From positions 1-32,321 of the forward strand of contig CALWZX010000003.1 of assembly GCA_944386125.1 (NCBI GenBank): a stretch of 32,321 nucleotides of DNA, in the 5' to 3' direction. The position numbers were made by a program, and so were the translations under genes. Of this stretch, positions 22,200-29,876 are shown piece after piece (positions within the stretch are counted from its first letter, which is position 1; each line of letters starts with the position of its first letter). This DNA comes from an uncultured Clostridia bacterium. GTDB taxonomy: Bacteria > Bacillota > Clostridia > TANB77 > CAG-508. Under the pieces are notes generated by a model. The model saw only the letters and a program-made list of their open reading frames with translations, was not told where the DNA came from and made no database searches.

Positions 22200-23032
22200 T
22201 TTATAAATTTATAAATTGCCTCAGCAAAAGCACCTTCTCTAGCTGTCGCCTTTGTTGTATAATCTGCAATTTTTTTTACTTCTTCATAAGCATCTCCTAC
22301 TGCAATTCCAATTCCTGATTTTTGTATCATATTTAAATCATTTAAATTATCTCCTATAGACATAACTTCTTCTTGTTTTACTTGTAACTTTTCTGTTAGA
22401 AATTGTAAAGCTTCATATTTGCCTACATGATTTGGTATAATATCTAAATAACAATATTCTTTATGAATAACACTATCTCGATATTCTCCTATCTTTTTTA
22501 CTTGTCTAATATGTAAAGGTACCAGTTTTTCTAACTCTCCTTTGACTTCTGCTAAATCTTGATTATCTGAAATAACAAGTTTCATAATTTCTGGCTGATT
22601 ATTCTTTATGTATTCTTCAATATTTTTCACAACTTTAAAAGACAGATGTGATTTAAATAAATAATAATTTCTTAAATCCATATAAGCTAACTTTTCAGTT
22701 ATTATTTCTTCATTAGTATAAAAATGAATATGTAATTGCTTTTGTTTTGCTACATGAATACAAGTCAGCACATGAGAAATTGCTAAAGTTTTTTTATATA
22801 TTTCTTCACCTGTTTGTAAATTCATTACTTGCATTCCGTTTCCAAAAATTCCATAATTAGCATGGAATGTATCGCAAACATCTTTACATATAGAATATGT
22901 TTTTCCTGTACAAATAACAAAATTGATATTTGACTTTTTTATTAATTCTATTGCCTTTTGATTGTTTGTTGCTATTTGATGCTCATTATCAAATATTGTT
23001 CCATCTAAATCACTTGCCAGCAATTTTATCAT
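22193..23032 (-). CDS. Cof-type HAD family phosphatase
   Basis: The 279-aa haloacid dehalogenase-superfamily hydrolase starts MIKLLASDLDGTIFD, with the nucleophile Asp8 and acid Asp10. Motif II is in FVICTGK. The C2B-type cap lies in the middle, and motif IV is SIGDNLNDLNMI near the end. This is the Cof/YbiV type, usually a phosphatase for sugar or flavin phosphates; the substrate cannot be told. The open frame extends to 23086, but AGGGTG precedes the ATG at 23032 and family members start there. It follows the ArsP_2 exporter gene by 23 bp, so the two are likely cotranscribed. Confidence 0.9.
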   Translation of the reverse strand: MIKLLASDLDGTIFDNEHQIATNNQKAIELIKKSNINFVICTGKTYSICKDVCDTFHANYGIFGNGMQVMNLQTGEEIYKKTLAISHVLTCIHVAKQKQLHIHFYTNEEIITEKLAYMDLRNYYLFKSHLSFKVVKNIEEYIKNNQPEIMKLVISDNQDLAEVKGELEKLVPLHIRQVKKIGEYRDSVIHKEYCYLDIIPNHVGKYEALQFLTEKLQVKQEEVMSIGDNLNDLNMIQKSGIGIAVGDAYEEVKKIADYTTKATAREGAFAEAIYKFIKY

Positions 23033-23055
23033 TTTTATCACCCTATAAAGATTTT

Positions 23056-23916
23056 TTATATAATGAAATCTATAATAATACCACATACTACACCTATGAT
23101 ATATAGCATAAATAGTATTTTCATATTTTCTTTTAAATTTTTATTTACTCTAAATAATATTAAAATTCCTATACCATTTCCAGCTAGAAGACCCGCTAAC
23201 ATCGAACCAAAAGTGATTAAATTTTGTAAGTATAGTTGCGTCAAAATAACAGAACCTGCACAATTAGGAATTAACCCTACAATACTTGCAATCATTGGTC
23301 CAAAAATTGGAGTATTCAATATAAAGTGTGATATATTCTCCCTTCCTATTATAGAAATAATTATATTAATGATAATTGATATAATTAATATAAATAAAAA
23401 TATATGAATCGTATGATGTATTGCTGATTTCACAATATTCTTTTCACTACAATGACAATGCTCTTTTTCACAAAGGATATCTATGGTTTGTTCCTCTTGT
23501 AAAGATTCATTTTTCTTTTTTCGGTATTGTGCTATAGTAAAATCAATTATTAATCCCATAGCCATAGCAATAATTACTTTAATTGCCAAAATACTAATAA
23601 TTGTTGTTATTGGTGCTGCCTCTGAGATTAAAATTGGTAACATTTCATCTGATGTAGATAAAAATATAGCTATTAATGTACCTAAAGTGATGATTCTTCC
23701 TGCATATAAATTTGCTGCTGCTGCCGAAAATCCACATTGTGGAACAATTCCTAATATTCCTCCTAATACAGGACCCCATTTTCCTGATTTTTTTACCACA
23801 TTCTTTGCTTTTTCACTCATTTTATGTTCTAAATATTCCATTAGCAAATAAGTCACAAATAAAAATGGTAATAACTTCACAGAATCTATTACTGCATCTA
23901 ATATAATATCTAGCAT
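23056..23916 (-). CDS. ArsP_2-type putative heavy-metal/manganese exporter membrane protein
   Basis: The 286-aa protein has about eight to ten hydrophobic helices in two related halves. GGILGIVPQCGFSAAAANLYAGRII with GTLIAIFLSTSDEMLP, and later GLIPNCAGSVILTQLY with GSMLAGLLAGNGIG, are the paired signature regions of the ArsP_2 family, annotated as putative 10TM heavy-metal exporter or manganese transporter. A cytoplasmic loop near residues 146-156 carries a Cys/His cluster (CEKEHCHC), which may bind metal. AGGAG precedes the ATG. It sits upstream of the HAD phosphatase and downstream of the patatin gene. The real substrate is not known. Confidence 0.82.
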   Translation of the reverse strand: MLDIILDAVIDSVKLLPFLFVTYLLMEYLEHKMSEKAKNVVKKSGKWGPVLGGILGIVPQCGFSAAAANLYAGRIITLGTLIAIFLSTSDEMLPILISEAAPITTIISILAIKVIIAMAMGLIIDFTIAQYRKKKNESLQEEQTIDILCEKEHCHCSEKNIVKSAIHHTIHIFLFILIISIIINIIISIIGRENISHFILNTPIFGPMIASIVGLIPNCAGSVILTQLYLQNLITFGSMLAGLLAGNGIGILILFRVNKNLKENMKILFMLYIIGVVCGIIIDFII

Positions 23917-23970
23917 TATTTTTCTCCTACTTTTTATTTTCCATAGTATAATACCATATTTTTGTATTTT

Positions 23971-24825
23971 TTACAACTCTTCTTTTTCATTTCTTCTTGT
24001 TATCTCTTGAATCTTCTCCCAATGATTCATAACAGCATTATATCCCTTTTCAAAACAACTTTCTAGCCTATCAGTATCTAACAGTCCCATTTTTTCTGTT
24101 TCTATATTGAGTATATAATCACTATATCTTAGTTCTTCTTCTGCAATTCGATTTCCCATAATATCAATTGTTTTCATAATTATATCTATCATTGTACTTT
24201 TTTCATTTATTGAATCTGCATCAAATTTTACTGCAATAACTTTATCAGCCCCCTGTTTTCTTACTTCTTTTACTGGCACATTATCTACAGCACCACCATC
24301 CATAAAAGCATGATTTTTAACAGTACATGGATTAAAAACAGCTGGGAAACTACTACTCGCTCTTACTGCTTTTCCTACTTTTATATCTGAAATATAATGG
24401 AAATATTCTCCTTTCGGAACATAGTTAGTAAAAACATATTCTTTTGCATCTTTTATATCTACACAAGGAATGACTAATGGCATTTTTATTTCATTAATAT
24501 TTTCAATACCTTTTTGTTTAGCAATATAATCATAAATTTCTTCTAGTTCTTTTCCATCACGAAACCCCTTTTTATTTTTGCCATTCATTAATCCAGGTAC
24601 AACAAAAAACTTACCCTTACCTGTAATTTTTTTTGCATATTTTTGAAATAGTTGTAATATCTCTTTTGGAGTATATCCTAAGGCATATAGTGTAGCAATC
24701 ATACTTCCTGCACTTGTTCCTCCTATAACATCAATCGAAATATTTTTTTCTTCTAATGCTTGTAATACACCAGCATGAGCAATACCTCTCATTCCGCCTC
24801 CAGACAATGCAATTCCTATTTTCAT
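23971..24825 (-). CDS. Patatin-like phospholipase family protein
   Basis: The 284-aa cytoplasmic serine lipase-like protein has the oxyanion motif GGGMRG (9-14), the nucleophile elbow GTSAGS with Ser38 (36-41) and the catalytic Asp in DGG (Asp176), the complete Ser-Asp dyad of bacterial patatins. There is no signal peptide or transmembrane helix. It resembles the RssA/YchK-type housekeeping patatins, not secreted ExoU-like toxins. AGGAGGG precedes the ATG. It lies 52 bp downstream of the LPRTGF protein and 54 bp upstream of the exporter gene, so it may be part of a loose minus-strand run. Confidence 0.93.
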   Translation of the reverse strand: MKIGIALSGGGMRGIAHAGVLQALEEKNISIDVIGGTSAGSMIATLYALGYTPKEILQLFQKYAKKITGKGKFFVVPGLMNGKNKKGFRDGKELEEIYDYIAKQKGIENINEIKMPLVIPCVDIKDAKEYVFTNYVPKGEYFHYISDIKVGKAVRASSSFPAVFNPCTVKNHAFMDGGAVDNVPVKEVRKQGADKVIAVKFDADSINEKSTMIDIIMKTIDIMGNRIAEEELRYSDYILNIETEKMGLLDTDRLESCFEKGYNAVMNHWEKIQEITRRNEKEEL

Positions 24826-24877
24826 GTTTACCCTCCTATATGCCTATTATGGTACTATTTTTTCTCTTTTAAACATT

Positions 24878-26392
24878 TTAGAATCCAGTTCTTGGTAATT
24901 TTTTAATTTCACTATTTGCTAAGTTTGTGTCTTCTTTTGCTTTTTCTTGTTTGTTTACGTTTTCATTTTCTTCATTAGCTTTTTCAATTTCTTTTATATT
25001 ATTTTCATTTTGTTCTAATTCTATCTTTATTATTTGTCCATCATTTTTTAGTTCTACCTGGATTGCTTCATCTCCTAATATCCCTCCATTTTCCTTGATT
25101 ATATAACTTCCCATTTCAAAACATAAAAATTCTATTTTCCCTTCTGTATCACTCACCTTAGTAGTTATTAGTTCACCTTCCACATTGTATAATTCTAAAT
25201 AAACTCCTTCTATATTTTTCTCATTATTTTTTATATGTATCTGTATTTTTCCCTGTTTTTTCCTATTCCAAAATTCTTTTTCAACATTTTCTCCCCATTT
25301 TAATTCTATTTTTTCTTTAGTAGAATGTATTTGATATAAATCTGGAACTTGTATTTGCTCTACATATACCACTGGAGTTTCTAATTCCGTAATAACAATT
25401 TTTCCATCGTCTTTTGTTTTATATTCTCCTATTATTTTTCCTTCTTGATTAGTTACTCGATATGTTGCATTTAAAGGAACTTCTTTCGATAAATCACCAT
25501 ATGTAGAAATAGTTAAATCATAGCCTTTATGTTTTATTAAAACCTCTTGTGATGTTTCTATCATTTCATATTCTCCTAAACAAGTAATTTGAAAAGAATG
25601 ATTTTGACTTGTAAATTGTATAGGACAAGTTTTTACTTTTGCATTTTTTATGACTATATTTCCTGTAATATCTTTTTGAATTTCTTTTACAGGAACTGCT
25701 AAATACAAAATAGTATCAGAAATTTGATAATTATCATCTTGTTTTTTCAGTATCTCTTTATTTTGATTTAATAACTTTGTGTTTTTAGTAAAACCTTGTA
25801 ATTGTAATTGATATTCTAAAATTTCTTTTGAACTAGAAATTTGATATTTCTGTAAATAATATTCTTCTCCTTCTAGTTTTTGTTTTTCTTCCGACTGCTT
25901 GATTATATTTATTTTTGCTGAACTATAACCCATTCTTTCCTTTTTTCCTTCTTGATATAATGTTTGTGCAACGGTTAATAGTTTAACTTGCTCTTCTTGT
26001 ATCGGTTTTATCCATTGTTGTGGTTCTAAATTCTTAACAATACTTTCTAAAGCTATCTTAGTAGCTATATATAAATCAATGTTTTTATCTAACCCCCACT
26101 TTTGTGGTTTATTTCCATTAATCCCCTCTTTTACTATCTTCCAAGCATATATTCTATTTATTTCTTTATCTAATATAAATATTGGCTTTTTAGTTATTAC
26201 ATCATATTCTACACTTCCTTTATATGTTTTCCATTCTTTCATTTTTTCATCATAATATTGAAAATAATTAGGAAACTCTTCTCCTTTTTTTATTTCTTCT
26301 TTTGCTCCTACTTCTTGATAAATTCCTGTTAGTAAAAATATTTGTATCGTTATTATCATAATCGTCAAAATTTGATATATTATTTTTTTCAT
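24878..26392 (-). CDS. Secreted Cna-B-type surface protein ending in LPRTGF without membrane anchor
   Basis: The start at 26392 has AGGAGG 4-5 nt upstream; the open frame to 26506 has no such site. The 504-aa product has a signal peptide (MKKIIYQILTIMIITIQIFLL, probable cut after the Ala-Lys region near residue 30). The next part, with YIATKIALESI at 108-118, resembles thioester (TQxA) adhesin domains but has Lys where Gln is expected. Two Cna-B/SpaA-like beta domains follow (NATYRVTNQEGKIIGEYKT; GVYLELYNVEGELITTKVSDTEGKIEF). A Glu/Asn/Lys-rich linker leads to KLPRTGF and the stop. The hydrophobic helix and basic tail that sortase substrates need are missing, in this frame and in the others. 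Confidence 0.8.
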   Translation of the reverse strand: MKKIIYQILTIMIITIQIFLLTGIYQEVGAKEEIKKGEEFPNYFQYYDEKMKEWKTYKGSVEYDVITKKPIFILDKEINRIYAWKIVKEGINGNKPQKWGLDKNIDLYIATKIALESIVKNLEPQQWIKPIQEEQVKLLTVAQTLYQEGKKERMGYSSAKINIIKQSEEKQKLEGEEYYLQKYQISSSKEILEYQLQLQGFTKNTKLLNQNKEILKKQDDNYQISDTILYLAVPVKEIQKDITGNIVIKNAKVKTCPIQFTSQNHSFQITCLGEYEMIETSQEVLIKHKGYDLTISTYGDLSKEVPLNATYRVTNQEGKIIGEYKTKDDGKIVITELETPVVYVEQIQVPDLYQIHSTKEKIELKWGENVEKEFWNRKKQGKIQIHIKNNEKNIEGVYLELYNVEGELITTKVSDTEGKIEFLCFEMGSYIIKENGGILGDEAIQVELKNDGQIIKIELEQNENNIKEIEKANEENENVNKQEKAKEDTNLANSEIKKLPRTGF

Positions 26393-26417
26393 ATAACCTC
26401 CTATGTTATGAGGACGC

Positions 26418-26456
26418 AAAAAGGCTAAACAATGTAATGTTTTACATTGTTTAGCC
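26418..26456 (-). terminator. Terminator of the rpsF-ssb-rpsR operon
   Basis: GGCTAAACAATGTAA (26423-26437) pairs perfectly over 15 bp with 26442-26456 around a 4-nt loop. Five A residues at 26418-26422 give the T run on the minus strand. Confidence 0.92.
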
Positions 26457-26477
26457 CCTATTTTTAATCCTCTTATT

Positions 26478-26762
26478 TTATTCTTGAGTATAAGGTAACA
26501 CAGCAATTTGTCTAGCTCTTTTTACAGCTATAGTAATATCTCTTTGATGTTTTGCACATGCACCTGTTGCTCTTCTTGGTAGTATCTTTCCTTTATCATT
26601 GATAAATTTCTTTAATTGATCTGCATTCTTGTAATCTAATACAAAGTTTTTATCAGCACATAAAGGACATACTTTTTTTCTTATTTTTTTAAATCTTGGA
26701 TTGAAATCATCATCCATATTGTTGTTTCTATTATTCTTTTTATTGTTTCTTTTATCTGCCAT
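26478..26762 (-). CDS. rpsR: 30S ribosomal protein S18
   Basis: The 94-aa S18 has a basic, Asn-rich N-terminal extension ([10 protein letters not shown]) followed by the conserved core ([40 protein letters not shown]). It binds 16S rRNA with S6 in the small-subunit platform. The two Cys residues of CPLC mark the zinc-type (C+) form, though the full four-Cys set is not obvious. AGGGGGG precedes the ATG. It is the last gene of rpsF-ssb-rpsR, the order used in most Firmicutes. Confidence 0.97.
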   Translation of the reverse strand: MADKRNNKKNNRNNNMDDDFNPRFKKIRKKVCPLCADKNFVLDYKNADQLKKFINDKGKILPRRATGACAKHQRDITIAVKRARQIAVLPYTQE

Positions 26763-26781
26763 TATTTTTCCCCCCTAACCT

Positions 26782-27216
26782 TTAAAATGGTAGGTCATCT
26801 CCTGAAGATATTTCAAAGTCAGAGCCACCTGCAACTGGATTTGGCATTGTTCCAAACGTTGCATCAAAATTACTTGCTCCTCCTGCTTCTGATTCTCTTT
26901 TACTATCTGCAAAATAAGCTTCTTCAGCAATAACCTCTGTTATATAATGTTTTTGACCTTGGTCATCATCCCAAGTTCTTGTTTGTAATCTTCCAATAAT
27001 TCCTACTTGTTGACCCTTTTTAAAATATTTGCTACAAAATTCTCCTAATTTGCTCCATGCAACTATATTGATAAAGTCAGCTTGTCTTTCTTCTCCTTGC
27101 CTTGTAAATCTTCTATTTACTGCTAAAGCAAAGGATGCGACTAATGTGTTATTTGTTTGTGTATATCTTACTTCTGGGTCTCTTGTTAATCTTCCCATTA
27201 AAATTACTTTATTCAT
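26782..27216 (-). CDS. ssb: Single-stranded DNA-binding protein
   Basis: The 144-aa canonical SSB has MNKVILMGRLTRDPEVRYTQTN, the OB fold with FALAVNRRFTR and FINIVAWSKLGEF, then a Gly/Ser/Asn-rich linker and the acidic tip SGDDLPF, which docks partners such as PriA, RecO and exonuclease I. It coats single-stranded DNA in replication and repair. It lies between rpsF (51 bp upstream) and rpsR (19 bp downstream). AAAGGTTG precedes the start by a normal distance. Confidence 0.97.
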   Translation of the reverse strand: MNKVILMGRLTRDPEVRYTQTNNTLVASFALAVNRRFTRQGEERQADFINIVAWSKLGEFCSKYFKKGQQVGIIGRLQTRTWDDDQGQKHYITEVIAEEAYFADSKRESEAGGASNFDATFGTMPNPVAGGSDFEISSGDDLPF

Positions 27217-27267
27217 TACTACACCACAACCTTTCTAAAAAAGGCCCCTATTAAAATTCCTCTTTTA

Positions 27268-27552
27268 CTATTCGTCTACTTTAACTGTCATAAATTTGAT
27301 AACTGTGTCTACGATTCTGTAATTTCTTTCTAATTCTGCAATTAAATTAGGATTTGCTTCAAAGTAAAATACAACATAATATCCTTCTTTATTTTTGTCG
27401 ATTTCATAAGCTAATTTTCTTTTTCCTAATTCATCTGCTTTTTCTAGTTTTCCATCACTATTAATTAAGTCTGTGAATTTCGCAATTAATCCTTTTACTG
27501 CCTCTTCATCAACTTTTGGATTAATAATGATAACACTTTCATATTTATTCAT
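27268..27552 (-). CDS. rpsF: 30S ribosomal protein S6
   Basis: The 94-aa S6 begins MNKYESVIIINPKVDEEAV and has DELGKRKLAYEIDKNKEGYYVVFYF and the final NYRIVDTVIKFMTVKV, all conserved. It pairs with S18 on 16S rRNA. AAGGAGGTGA precedes the ATG. The leader (about 75 nt) holds a hairpin. In some Firmicutes the S6-S18 complex represses its own operon by binding a leader stem with a CCG bulge, but I do not see a clear copy of that motif. Confidence 0.97.
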   Translation of the reverse strand: MNKYESVIIINPKVDEEAVKGLIAKFTDLINSDGKLEKADELGKRKLAYEIDKNKEGYYVVFYFEANPNLIAELERNYRIVDTVIKFMTVKVDE

Positions 27553-27605
27553 TATTCTTCACCTCCTTATGGATTATAACCTACAATTAATTTGTAAGTA
27601 AGGAT

Positions 27606-27625
27606 GTAAAAATTTTCATTTTTAC
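27606..27625 (-). other. Hairpin at the 5' end of the rpsF leader
   Basis: GTAAAAAT and ATTTTTAC form a perfect 8-bp stem with a GAAA tetraloop on the minus strand, a few nt after the expected transcription start. It may stabilise the mRNA 5' end or be part of ribosomal-protein control. Confidence 0.4.
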
Positions 27626-27635
27626 AATGGAACAT

Positions 27636-27664
27636 ATTTTATCATACTTTTATCTGTTTTTCAA
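27636..27664 (-). promoter_or_regulatory. Promoter of rpsF-ssb-rpsR
   Basis: On the minus strand, TTGAAA (27659-27664), 17 bp, then TAAAAT (27636-27641) preceded by TGA. Transcription should begin near 27629, leaving a leader of about 75 nt. Confidence 0.65.
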
Positions 27665-27728
27665 TAGAAAATTGTTAATTTGTGGAATTTTTTCTAATTT
27701 TCTTGATTTATTAAATTTTTTTATTCTA

Positions 27729-27757
27729 TTGACAAATTTCGACAACATTTTTATATT
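27729..27757 (+). promoter_or_regulatory. Promoter of the 54-aa orphan gene
   Basis: TTGACA at 27729-27734, exactly 17 bp, then TATATT at 27752-27757. The start codon follows about 50 bp later. Confidence 0.65.
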
Positions 27758-27806
27758 TCTTATGTTATACTTCATACTCAAGAACAAAAGAAAAGGGGGT
27801 ATAAAA

Positions 27807-27971
27807 TTGAAAAATAACATTGTGAATTTTAATTCTTATAAAAAAATTGGTACTGTAACTGTATCTGTTTATGAAGAATCTGACCATCATACTATTTTTA
27901 ACGTAGAAACAAATAATGATGATGTTCTTCCAGTTTCTTACGTTATTGAAGACACATTAAAACTTTATTAG
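27807..27971 (+). CDS. Small hypothetical protein (54 aa)
   Basis: A TTG at 27807 with AAAGGGGG upstream opens a 54-aa frame (begins (M)KNNIVNFNSYKKIG, ends YVIEDTLKLY). The frame stays open upstream to 27627, but that part would cross the promoter and has no ribosome site, so the shorter start is chosen. The sequence is a beta-rich, slightly acidic chain without signal or membrane segment. I recognise no family. A consensus promoter and tight terminator show a separate, probably well-expressed unit. Confidence 0.68.
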   Translation: MKNNIVNFNSYKKIGTVTVSVYEESDHHTIFNVETNNDDVLPVSYVIEDTLKLY

Positions 27972-28001
27972 GATTAACACTCTTCGTTAGTCCTATTTTT
28001 T
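27969..28001 (+). terminator. Terminator of the 54-aa gene
   Basis: TAGGATTAAC (27969-27978) and GTTAGTCCTA (27986-27995) pair with one G-T, followed by six T residues. The stop codon is part of the stem. Confidence 0.88.
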
Positions 28002-28022
28002 ATTTTATATAGTATGATGGGC

Positions 28023-28062
28023 AAAAAAATAATGCGTTCCAAATATTTTGAAATACACTATT
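28023..28062 (-). terminator. Probable terminator of tRNA-Met
   Basis: On the minus strand AATAGTGT (28055-28062) pairs with GCATTATT (28028-28035), including G-T pairs, and T residues from 28027 down to 28023 follow. The loop is long (19 nt), so the call is moderate. Confidence 0.45.
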
Positions 28063-28080
28063 TTTAATACTTTTAAATTC

Positions 28081-28157
28081 TGGTAGCGAGAAATGGATTC
28101 GAACCATCGACCCACTGGGTATGAACCAGTTGCTCTAGCCAACTGAGCTATCTCGCC
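28081..28157 (-). tRNA. tRNA-Met (anticodon CAT), elongator type
   Basis: The 77-nt tRNA has acceptor GGCGAGA with TCTCGCT (G1-T72 wobble), D-arm with AGCTCAGTTGG, anticodon stem ACTGG/CCAGT around loop TTCATAC (CAT), and T-arm ATGG-TTCGAAT-CCAT. CCA is encoded. The lack of a C1-A72 mismatch and of three G-C pairs in the anticodon stem rules out the initiator. Similarity in both ends to Bacillus elongator tRNA-Met favours this over a lysidine-modified tRNA-Ile. Confidence 0.96.
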
Positions 28158-28163
28158 ATATGC

Positions 28164-28189
28164 AGAACGATTTATATTATAATCGTTCT
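28164..28189. promoter_or_regulatory. Inverted repeat flanking the -10 of the tRNA-Met promoter
   Basis: AGAACGATT (28164-28172) and AATCGTTCT (28181-28189) are perfect 9-bp arms 8 bp apart, with the -10 hexamer essentially filling the gap. This looks like an operator or a cruciform site; it may also be chance. Confidence 0.4.
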
Positions 28190-28204
28190 TCCTATATTTG
28201 TCAA
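28176..28204 (-). promoter_or_regulatory. Consensus promoter of tRNA-Met
   Basis: On the minus strand, TTGACA (28199-28204), exactly 17 bp, then TATAAT (28176-28181). Both boxes are perfect sigma-A consensus. The tRNA begins 19 bp downstream of the -10. Confidence 0.85.
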
Positions 28205-28232
28205 TATAAATATAAAAAATTTTTATAGAAGT

Positions 28233-28607
28233 TTATAATTCTTGTTCTTTATCTACATCTCTTGCTTTTTCTTTTGTTGTAACTTTTGGAATATTTACTT
28301 CTTCTTTTTTATTTTCTTCCACATCTGCAGTCTGTATTGCTATACCTTTTCTTTTTTGTTTTTTCGTTTCTGGAGTTCCTTCTTGTTCTCTTTTTTCCTC
28401 TTGCATTATTTCCATTTTCTTTACTTCTTTTTTTGACTCTTCTAATTCTTTTTTATCTTGATTAGAAATTCTTGTATCACTCGAAATAAATTTTTCAGAG
28501 ATATCTTCTTCTTGGTCTTGAATATCTTCTTCTAAAAAGAATCTTTTAAAAAAATCTAATAATCTATGTTGTTTTACTACATTACTTGTTTGACTCATTT
28601 CTTTCAT
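28233..28607 (-). CDS. Charged hypothetical protein (124 aa)
   Basis: The product is very rich in Glu and Lys and probably disordered or coiled apart from a short N-terminal amphipathic part (HRLLDFFKRFFLEEDIQ). I recognise no family. The ATG at 28607 has stops in frame just upstream and no ribosome site within 20 nt. A strong AAAAGGAGG lies at 28638-28646, separated from the ATG by a perfect hairpin (28616-28634) that would bring it to an effective 11 nt. It follows rpoD but has its own promoter at 28666-28694 and lies after the rpoD terminator. Function unknown. Confidence 0.6.
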   Translation of the reverse strand: MKEMSQTSNVVKQHRLLDFFKRFFLEEDIQDQEEDISEKFISSDTRISNQDKKELEESKKEVKKMEIMQEEKREQEGTPETKKQKRKGIAIQTADVEENKKEEVNIPKVTTKEKARDVDKEQEL

Positions 28608-28615
28608 ATTTTTTA

Positions 28616-28646
28616 ACTACATCTATAATGTAGTATTCCTCCTTTT
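28616..28646 (-). promoter_or_regulatory. Ribosome site separated from start by a hairpin
   Basis: On the minus strand the order is AAAAGGAGG, AAT, then ACTACAT-tatag... read as perfect 7-bp arms (28628-28634 and 28616-28622) with a 5-nt loop, then TAAAAAAT and ATG. Without the hairpin the spacing is about 30 nt, too long. With it folded the spacing is about 11 nt. Confidence 0.55.
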
Positions 28647-28665
28647 ACATTTATTAACAATTACT

Positions 28666-28694
28666 ATTGTAACATAGAAATATGAAAAATGCAA
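28666..28694 (-). promoter_or_regulatory. Promoter of the 124-aa gene
   Basis: On the minus strand, TTGCAT (28689-28694), 17 bp, then TACAAT (28666-28671). Confidence 0.65.
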
Positions 28695-28716
28695 GTTATT
28701 TATGTAACCTTCGATT

Positions 28717-28745
28717 AAAAAAGCACTTTTTTTTAGTGCTTTTTT
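28717..28745 (-). terminator. Terminator of dnaG-rpoD
   Basis: AAAAAAGCACT and AGTGCTTTTTT (28717-28727 and 28735-28745) pair across a 7-nt loop. The arm itself supplies the T run. The rpoD stop overlaps it. Confidence 0.85.
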
Positions 28746-29865
28746 AATTCATGTAGTCTTTCAATTTCTTACTTCTACTTGGATGTCTTAATTTTCTTAA
28801 TGCTTTAGCTTCTATTTGTCTTATTCTTTCTCTAGTTACTTGAAATTCCTTTCCTACCTCTTCCAAAGTTCTCGCTTTTCCATCTTCTAGTCCAAATCTT
28901 AATTTTAGTACTTTTGCTTCTCTAGGTGTTAGTGTATTCATTACTTCCTCTAATTGTTCCTTTAATAACGTATATGCAGCAGAATCTTGTGGAGCAGGAC
29001 TATCATCATCTTGTATAAAATCTCCCAAATGACTATCATCTTCTTCTCCTATTGGAGTTTCTAATGAAACTGGATCTTGTGCAATTTTTTGAATTTCCAT
29101 AACCTTTTCTACTGAAATTTCCATTTCTTTTGCAATTTCTTCTGGTGTTGGCTCTCTTCCTAATTGTTGTAATAGATGTCTTGAAGTACGAATTAATTTA
29201 TTAATCGTTTCTACCATGTGTACAGGTATTCGAATCGTTCTTGCTTGATCTGCAATAGCTCTAGTAATAGCTTGTCTAATCCACCATGTAGCATAAGTAC
29301 TAAATTTAAATCCTTTTGTATAATCAAATTTTTCTACTGCTTTTATTAATCCCATATTTCCTTCTTGAATTAAATCAAGAAACAACATTCCTCTTCCAAC
29401 ATATTTTTTTGCAATGCTTACTACTAATCTTAAGTTAGACTCTGTTAATTTTTGTTTTGCTACTTCGTCTCCTTTTAAAACTCTTTTAGCTAAATCTAAT
29501 TCTTCTTCATAAGATAATAAAGGAATTCTTCCAATTTCTCTTAAATACATTCTAACTGGGTCATCAACATTAATTCCATCCATATTGGTAAGATCAATGT
29601 CTTCTAATTGGATATCTTCTACTTCTTGCAAATCTTCTATTTCTGGTTCATCTAAATCTTCTTGTAAAATATTAACTCCTAAATCTTCAAAAGCATCAAA
29701 TACTTTATCTATTTGCTCCGGATTTACATCATCCAATTCACTTGCTAGTTCTCCATAAGTAATTTTTCCTTTTGATTTTGCTTTTTCTATAATTTCTTTT
29801 ACTTTTTTATCATTTACCGCATTATTTTCTTGCTTTAATTCCTTTGTCTCTTCAGACTCTTTCAT
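28744..29865 (-). CDS. rpoD: RNA polymerase primary sigma factor (SigA/RpoD)
   Basis: The 373-aa housekeeping sigma-70 directs RNA polymerase to most growth promoters. Region 1.1 lies at the acidic N-terminus, region 1.2 begins [20 protein letters not shown], and regions 2.1-2.4 contain [40 protein letters not shown] and [13 protein letters not shown] (the -10 contact). Region 3 is [16 protein letters not shown], and region 4.2 carries [30 protein letters not shown] (the -35 contact). Length is normal for Firmicutes. GGGGG precedes the ATG. The gene starts 12 bp after dnaG, forming the usual dnaG-rpoD operon. Confidence 0.98.
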   Translation of the reverse strand: MKESEETKELKQENNAVNDKKVKEIIEKAKSKGKITYGELASELDDVNPEQIDKVFDAFEDLGVNILQEDLDEPEIEDLQEVEDIQLEDIDLTNMDGINVDDPVRMYLREIGRIPLLSYEEELDLAKRVLKGDEVAKQKLTESNLRLVVSIAKKYVGRGMLFLDLIQEGNMGLIKAVEKFDYTKGFKFSTYATWWIRQAITRAIADQARTIRIPVHMVETINKLIRTSRHLLQQLGREPTPEEIAKEMEISVEKVMEIQKIAQDPVSLETPIGEEDDSHLGDFIQDDDSPAPQDSAAYTLLKEQLEEVMNTLTPREAKVLKLRFGLEDGKARTLEEVGKEFQVTRERIRQIEAKALRKLRHPSRSKKLKDYMN

Positions 29866-29876
29866 TTTTATACCCC

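Noticed and set aside
26393-26506. N-terminal extension of the LPRTGF protein
   Set aside because: It crosses the rpsR terminator and leaves the signal peptide internal; AGGAGG sits just before the ATG at 26392.
27553-27600. S6:S18 autoregulatory leader motif of rpsF
   Set aside because: A stem can be drawn, but the CCG bulge typical of the motif is not visible.
27573-27601. Promoter TTACTT-17-TATAAT immediately before rpsF
   Set aside because: It would start transcription at the ribosome site; the upstream TTGAAA-17-TAAAAT promoter is more sensible.
27627-27806. Longer version of the 54-aa gene
   Set aside because: It would span the consensus promoter and the rpsF promoter region; the TTG at 27807 has the ribosome site.
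28618-28631. ATG-TAG minimal ORF in the leader of the 124-aa gene
   Set aside because: Its spacing from AAAAGGAGG (about 17 nt) is too long for a convincing start, and the same bases form a hairpin arm.
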